Source: Diplonema japonicum
Taxonomy: Eukaryota; Euglenozoa; Diplonemea; Diplonemida; Diplonemidae
NCBI GenBank assembly: GCA_964019335.1
Contig: OZ025649.1
Location: 62,001-126,000 of the forward strand
Reading direction: 5' to 3'
Length of the DNA stretch: 64,000 nucleotides
The notes under the pieces were generated by a model that was not told the DNA's origin, did no database searches, and was given only the letters and a program-made list of their open reading frames with translations. This document shows positions 62,794-64,000 of this stretch, in pieces (within the stretch, counting starts at the first letter, position 1; every line of letters begins with the position of its first letter). Made by a program: the position numbers and the translations under genes.

Positions 62794-63438
62794 GCCACTC
62801 CCTTTTTTTTTAAAAAGGGGGGGTAGCTCGCAAGAAAAGAGTTAAATTTCCACTTCTTGAAGGAAAAAAAAGGGGGTAAGACAAGTTCACGAACTACAGA
62901 AAGGACCATTGATGCAAAAACACGAGCTTCTAAGTACTATTGGGATAAAGCCATATCATGTAAAAAACGTGTTTTGGGTCAGATTTGGCCCTTTTTTTGA
63001 TTTTTTCCCCCCTTTGTTTCTGCGTTCCCTTCATTTCCCCCTCCTGTCAGTACTACTGAAAAAGAAAACTATTTGTAAGCAAAGCGCAGCTTGCAAACTA
63101 CCCCCCCCTTTTTTTTATGGGCTAACAGAAAGGTGCCAGTGGCACGCAACACAACAGACGTTAGAATAGGGTTACCCATTTCTTCTTAATTCTTTCTTTT
63201 TCTTTCTTTTCTTTTTCTTTTTTTTTTCTTTTCTTTTGTCTCCTCCCCACAGTTATATCCGCCAAAAAAAAAAAACGAAAGAAGAGAGAGAAAAAAGGGA
63301 GAGATGAGAAAAAAAAGGGGGGGGAAGAGGGGGGAAAGGAAAAGGAGGAAGTTTTTCTACAGTGTAGCTAGAATTTCTTTTCTATTTCATCATTCGTTCC
63401 CCACCACAACACACAGGAGGGAGTGACCACATACCGAC
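62566..63438 (+). other. 873-nt gene-free stretch with T31/T29 tracts
   Basis: T tracts lie at 62724-62754 and 62762-62790, followed by CCCTTTTTTTTTAAAAAGGG at about 62800-62822. A 62909-63169 open frame (86 codons) is rich in Phe, Pro and Lys and is not credible. T/C DNA at 63181-63252 ends in CTCCTCCCCACAG, and ACACACAG at about 63417 is closer to the next ATG. Confidence 0.65.
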
Positions 63439-64000
63439 ATGTCTTCGGCATGCGACTCTGTGATGGACTGCGATGCCGTGGTCCTCCTGAACTCTGGTTC
63501 AGGAGACTACACCACCACGACGCAGAAGGATGGGCAGCTGCACTTCAGCTTTCCCAGTGACAGCAAGCCTGCAACAGTGAAGCTCACCTCCCACGACATG
63601 ACGATACAACCATGGTACAGACAAGCAGAGAAGGGCAAGATCCACCTACCGAAGGAAGTAGAGGCGGCTGACGGGCCGCAGTCTGTCTACAAGTCCTACT
63701 TCAAGGACGCGCCTAACAAGATGCTTGATGGGCAGAACATCATGATCACCTCGTACGGTGACGAGAAGACACGGAAGGCAGGGCTTATGCTTGGTGATAG
63801 CAAATCACAAGAAGGTGTTCTGCACCTCTTCATCAAGGACCTCTTCCAGTGTGATGTATGTGAAAAAAAAAAAAAAAGGAGGTTGTAACAATCAACATCA
63901 CAGGGCGCGCACCACCACGACCTCAGGCTCACTGCCTACGCGTTCTGCCCTACTGGTGAAAAGGTCACCGACATGATCCCTGACGACGGGGGCGACTGTC
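63439..64000 (+). CDS. kinesin-like protein lacking the P-loop (partial, runs off the edge)
   Basis: Exon 1 is 63439-63855 and exon 2 runs from 63904 to the window end, giving 171 visible residues. The order of segments follows a kinesin motor core. VVLLNSGSG is the first strand, SVYKSYFKDAPNKMLDG matches the helix before the P-loop, and QNIMITSYGDEKTRKAGLML stands where kinesins have NATIFAYGQTGSGKTYTM. EGVLHLFIKDLF matches the next helix. After the intron, HDLRLTAYAFCPTGEKVTDM matches the V-x-VSYLEIYNEKVxDLL strand-helix. The nucleotide-binding GxxxxGKT is gone, so it would be a non-motile, nucleotide-free relative if the assignment is right. The 48-nt intron is well placed: the family pattern continues across it. 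Confidence 0.55.
63856..63903 (+). other. intron of the kinesin-like gene (48 nt, longest in the window)
   Basis: GTATGT to AACATCACAG, phase 0, with an A15 run and a TGTAACA branch-like motif. Read-through would end after poly-Lys at TAA 63886-63888. Confidence 0.85.

Noticed and set aside
62909-63169. 86-codon open frame
   Set aside because: Phe/Pro/Lys-rich with homopolymer codons and no recognisable feature; it lies in a gap between genes.

Overview
The window looks like nuclear DNA of a single-celled eukaryote. All 20 genes recognised (two are cut by the window edges) lie on the + strand. They are mostly 100-500 nt apart. Most starts are preceded by a pyrimidine-rich tract ending in AG a few to about 70 nt before the ATG. 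I read this as one stretch of a polycistronic unit whose mRNAs are capped by spliced-leader trans-splicing. Nine genes are also interrupted by tiny cis-introns: 19 in all, 31-48 nt long. They begin GTATG (17 of 19; the others GTATAT and GTATCT) and nearly all end in a CACAG-like acceptor. Unlike the trans-splice acceptors they have no pyrimidine tract. Trans-splicing plus dense one-strand gene order suggests Euglenozoa (a diplonemid or free-living kinetoplastid), but other trans-splicing protists such as perkinsids or dinoflagellates are not excluded. The standard genetic code fits throughout.

Layout: 1-112 is the tail of an upstream gene. 355-4413 is a carboxylic-acid-reductase-like enzyme with a Cys-rich insertion. 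4611-11885 is a giant multi-pass surface protein. 12018-13167 is GPI8, the catalytic subunit of GPI transamidase. 13286-13777 is a probably lipid-anchored ankyrin protein. 13879-15439 is the FG nucleoporin NUP54. 15688-26187 is a roughly 3476-residue protein with a zinc knuckle, an ADP-ribosyltransferase-like domain, tandem repeats and coiled coil. 26346-37201 is a second giant multi-pass receptor, paralogous to the first but carrying EF-hands. 37425-38501 is a PRMT7-like methyltransferase. 38593-45531 is a 2273-residue surface protein with about 17 cadherin-like repeats. 45816-51083 is an F-box-like, helical-repeat and VWA protein. 51449-51829 is a small unknown protein. 52937-54028 is a carnosine N-methyltransferase homologue. 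54100-55605 is an EF-hand protein. 55750-56149 is a small type I membrane protein. 56488-57063 is a CH-like protein. 57572-58972 is a PH-like protein. 59380-61461 is a membrane-anchored protein with a degenerate ART-like domain. 61552-62565 is a GB1-type GTPase. 63439 to the edge is a kinesin-like protein lacking the P-loop.

No operon-like functional grouping is evident, as expected for this kind of transcription unit. Themes recur, however. There are giant surface or adhesion proteins (4611, 26346, 38593), calcium sensing (EF-hands at 26346 and 54100), two related ADP-ribosyltransferase folds (one intact, one degenerate), and membrane anchoring (GPI8, the MGNCKS N-terminus). From 51 kb onward the intergenic DNA is dominated by A and T homopolymers of up to about 40 nt.

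Limits: all identifications come from reading translated sequence and recognising motifs. No database search or RNA data was available. Exon joins are supported by frame continuity, splice-site sequence and, for GPI8, NUP54 and the second receptor, by restored family motifs.
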